A program made the position numbers and the translations under genes. From the NCBI GenBank assembly GCA_023145975.1, contig JAGLCZ010000085.1:1-7346 (forward strand): a DNA stretch of 7,346 nucleotides, read 5' to 3'. This DNA comes from Candidatus Hydrogenedentota bacterium (GTDB taxonomy: Bacteria > Hydrogenedentota > Hydrogenedentia > Hydrogenedentales > CAITNO01). The notes beneath the pieces were generated by a model. The model made no database searches, was not told the DNA's origin, and saw only the letters and a list, made by a program, of their open reading frames with translations. Below, in pieces: positions 5,996 to 7,346 of this stretch. The first letter of the stretch is position 1. Every line of letters begins with the position of its first letter.

Positions 5996-7103
5996 TCTTA
6001 TAGGGATCGTATGCCGCCAAAGCAATCTCTTCCAACTGCCGGGCAACTGCTTCCGGATGATGCTTTTCCAAAATGGTTTCCCGCGCCTTCGCACCAAGAC
6101 GGGCACGTAAATTCGGGTTTTCAATAAGCTGCAGCAACGCTGCTGCATACGCGTGAACATCATTATCCGGCACAATCAATCCCGTCTCTTCATGGGTGAT
6201 GGGATAGGCGGCACTTTCACAGGCAACCACGGCTTTCCCTGCCGCCATAGCGTTCAGCATTTTGATGGGATAACCCGACCAGGAAACCCGGGGTGCAGCA
6301 AATACAGCATCCTGTGCCAGGAACCGATACAATGTATCAAAGCCCATAATAGGCGCAATCTCCGCGTCAAGCCCTTTGGCTTTCTCGGCAGTGGCAATGA
6401 TCAACCGTGTTTCCGGTCTTTTGTTCCGCACCAGTTTCATGGCATCAAAAAGAAGGGGAAGATTTTGGTAGGCATCCAGATTACCTGTGTAAATGACGGG
6501 AGGCGTACTGGAGGTATCCAGCGGAGACGGATCAAACCATTGTGCTTCAATAGGCGGCGGTACCACATTCACCTGATCCTGTTCACATCCGCGCACCACC
6601 AAATGACCTGCCAAACGCCGATGAGGCGCAATAACCGCATCTGCACGATGGGGAAATCTGCGATCAAGAAAGTTTCCGATTTCTTCGGTAATATTCGGAT
6701 GATGCAAAAAATAAGGCAGTTCATCCGACATGGCATTGTGCGCAAAATAAATGAGGGGGCGTTTTCGAGTCAATAACGCCGCAAATAATGCTTCGTAGTT
6801 ATGGGCACACACCACCTGAATATGATGCTTTTCAATAACACGGTGTAACGCATAGGTAAGCGTAATATCCTGAAAAGGTTTCGCAATGGAAGGACCCGGT
6901 GCGGTCTTGGTGGCAAAGGGCAGACGCGCCGCACGATGAATACGAAGCCCACTGTGATCGGTACCTACGCCATACCCATAAACCACCAGGTGTACTTCAT
7001 GACCCGCATGTTGTAAGCACTGCGCCGTGTTGCGCATAAATACCTGACTACCCTGTGGTGCAGGGTAGGGGCAAGCGCCCACCATGGCTATTCTAAGTTT
7101 CAT
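5985..7103 (-). CDS. GT4-like glycosyltransferase (GT-B fold)
   Basis: This 372-residue protein has a GT-B layout. An N-terminal Rossmann half (LRIAMVGACPYP with PQGSQVF at 16-22, HNYEALFAALL at 101-111, AHNAMSDELP at 121-130) leads to the linker region VPPPIEAQWFDP (181-192). The nucleotide-sugar half begins at VIYTGNLD (203-210) and includes SGYPIKMLNAMAAGKAVVA (276-294) and EETGLIVPD (305-313). This is the pattern of family 4 retaining glycosyltransferases that use UDP- or GDP-sugars in glycan or lipid glycoside synthesis. At the usual EX7E positions it has Ser276 and Asn284 instead of glutamates, so the donor and even catalytic competence are uncertain. There is no signal peptide, so it is cytoplasmic or membrane-peripheral. 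Its 3' end overlaps the DUF2723 gene by 11 nt in convergent orientation. A GGGA about 12 nt upstream is the only Shine-Dalgarno hint for the ATG at 7103. Confidence 0.9.
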   Translation of the reverse strand: MKLRIAMVGACPYPAPQGSQVFMRNTAQCLQHAGHEVHLVVYGYGVGTDHSGLRIHRAARLPFATKTAPGPSIAKPFQDITLTYALHRVIEKHHIQVVCAHNYEALFAALLTRKRPLIYFAHNAMSDELPYFLHHPNITEEIGNFLDRRFPHRADAVIAPHRRLAGHLVVRGCEQDQVNVVPPPIEAQWFDPSPLDTSSTPPVIYTGNLDAYQNLPLLFDAMKLVRNKRPETRLIIATAEKAKGLDAEIAPIMGFDTLYRFLAQDAVFAAPRVSWSGYPIKMLNAMAAGKAVVACESAAYPITHEETGLIVPDNDVHAYAAALLQLIENPNLRARLGAKARETILEKHHPEAVARQLEEIALAAYDPYKTTA

Positions 7104-7236
7104 TCTTGCTGTCCCGGGTTACACATCACTATTTCCAATTCCAACCCATTCAGTGTACTGCTTTTTCAGGGGGAACGTCCACTTAACAAGAGATTTCTTT
7201 CTTATCTCGAGCAAACCATCCAATAAGAACAAATGC

Positions 7237-7266
7237 ATTATAATCAGTCGCCTTTGCCAACAACAA
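7237..7266 (-). promoter_or_regulatory. Candidate promoter for the GT4 gene
   Basis: On the minus strand a perfect TATAAT (7242-7237) lies 18 bases after TTGTTG (7266-7261). The -35 matches only TTG. Transcription would start near 7230, leaving a leader of about 127 nt (7104-7230) in which I see no recognised riboswitch. The -35 overlaps the T tract of the tRNA terminator, so the two elements share bases. Confidence 0.4.
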
Positions 7267-7299
7267 AAAACGCGTCGCACACAAATGGTGTACGACGCG
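7265..7299 (-). terminator. Rho-independent terminator of the tRNA transcript
   Basis: On the minus strand CGCGTCG (7299-7293) pairs with CGACGCG (7277-7271). After one mismatch (7292/7278) the stem continues as ACAC (7291-7288) with GTGT (7282-7279) around a five-base loop, followed directly by six Ts (7270-7265). It lies nine bases past the tRNA CCA end, the expected place for a tRNA gene terminator. Confidence 0.88.
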
Positions 7300-7308
7300 A
7301 TAATTAGC

Positions 7309-7346
7309 TGGCGGAGACGACGAGACTCGAACTCGCGACCTCCGGC
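7309..7346 (-). tRNA. tRNA gene, 3' half (anticodon outside window)
   Basis: Reading the minus strand from 7346, GCCGG (7346-7342) fits the 3' side of an anticodon stem and AGGTC (7341-7337) a five-base variable loop. The T stem is GCGAG (7336-7332) and CTCGT (7324-7320), with one G-T wobble, closing the T loop TTCGAGT (7331-7325). The 3' acceptor strand CGTCTCC (7319-7313), discriminator G (7312) and encoded CCA (7311-7309) follow. The 5' half and the anticodon lie past the window edge, so the amino acid cannot be given. The short variable loop excludes Leu, Ser and bacterial Tyr types. Confidence 0.93.

Overview
The window reads as ordinary chromosomal DNA from a bacterium with moderate GC, the standard code (TGA is used as a stop, in der) and a Gram-negative feel. 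It combines housekeeping genes (der, plsY, a tRNA) with a large membrane glycosyltransferase of the DUF2723/GT117 type and a cytoplasmic-type GT4 glycosyltransferase. DUF2723 proteins are common in Bacteroidota and in several PVC and deep-branching environmental phyla. The sequence alone does not fix the phylum, and I see no sign of phage, plasmid or insertion-sequence genes.

Left part (1-1536): a divergent pair. On the minus strand is the N-terminal 274 codons of a TIGR03960-like B12-binding/radical SAM protein, cut by the window edge just after its CX3CX2C cluster motif. It has a good sigma70-like promoter. On the plus strand is a stand-alone CheY-like receiver protein with its own TATAAT box and a strong Shine-Dalgarno. 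The 322-base gap between them holds both promoters.

Middle (1537-2032): about 500 bases with no recognisable gene but a series of inverted repeats, the largest a 10-bp perfect-arm hairpin at 1881-1932 that looks like a dispersed intergenic palindrome rather than a simple terminator.

Central operon (2036-5995, plus): der (ribosome-assembly GTPase with two G domains), plsY (acyl-phosphate:glycerol-3-phosphate acyltransferase) and a DUF2723 membrane glycosyltransferase with a TPR tail. Der and plsY overlap by ATGA, and plsY overlaps the longest DUF2723 frame by 20 nt, so the three are probably co-transcribed and translationally coupled. The shared theme is loose: growth (ribosome assembly) and envelope building (phospholipid synthesis, glycosylation).

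Right part (5985-7346, minus): a GT4-like glycosyltransferase converges on the DUF2723 gene with an 11-nt overlap of the two 3' ends. Upstream of it are a TATAAT promoter, a strong rho-independent terminator and the 3' half of a CCA-encoding tRNA, all on the minus strand. The GT4 promoter's best -35 match overlaps the tRNA terminator's T tract.

I found no clear new multi-gene system. The points most worth a second look are the degenerate G4/G5 motifs in the second G domain of Der, the GT4 enzyme lacking both glutamates of the EX7E motif, the homopolymer tracts at domain linkers in der and the DUF2723 gene, and the palindrome-rich intergenic region.
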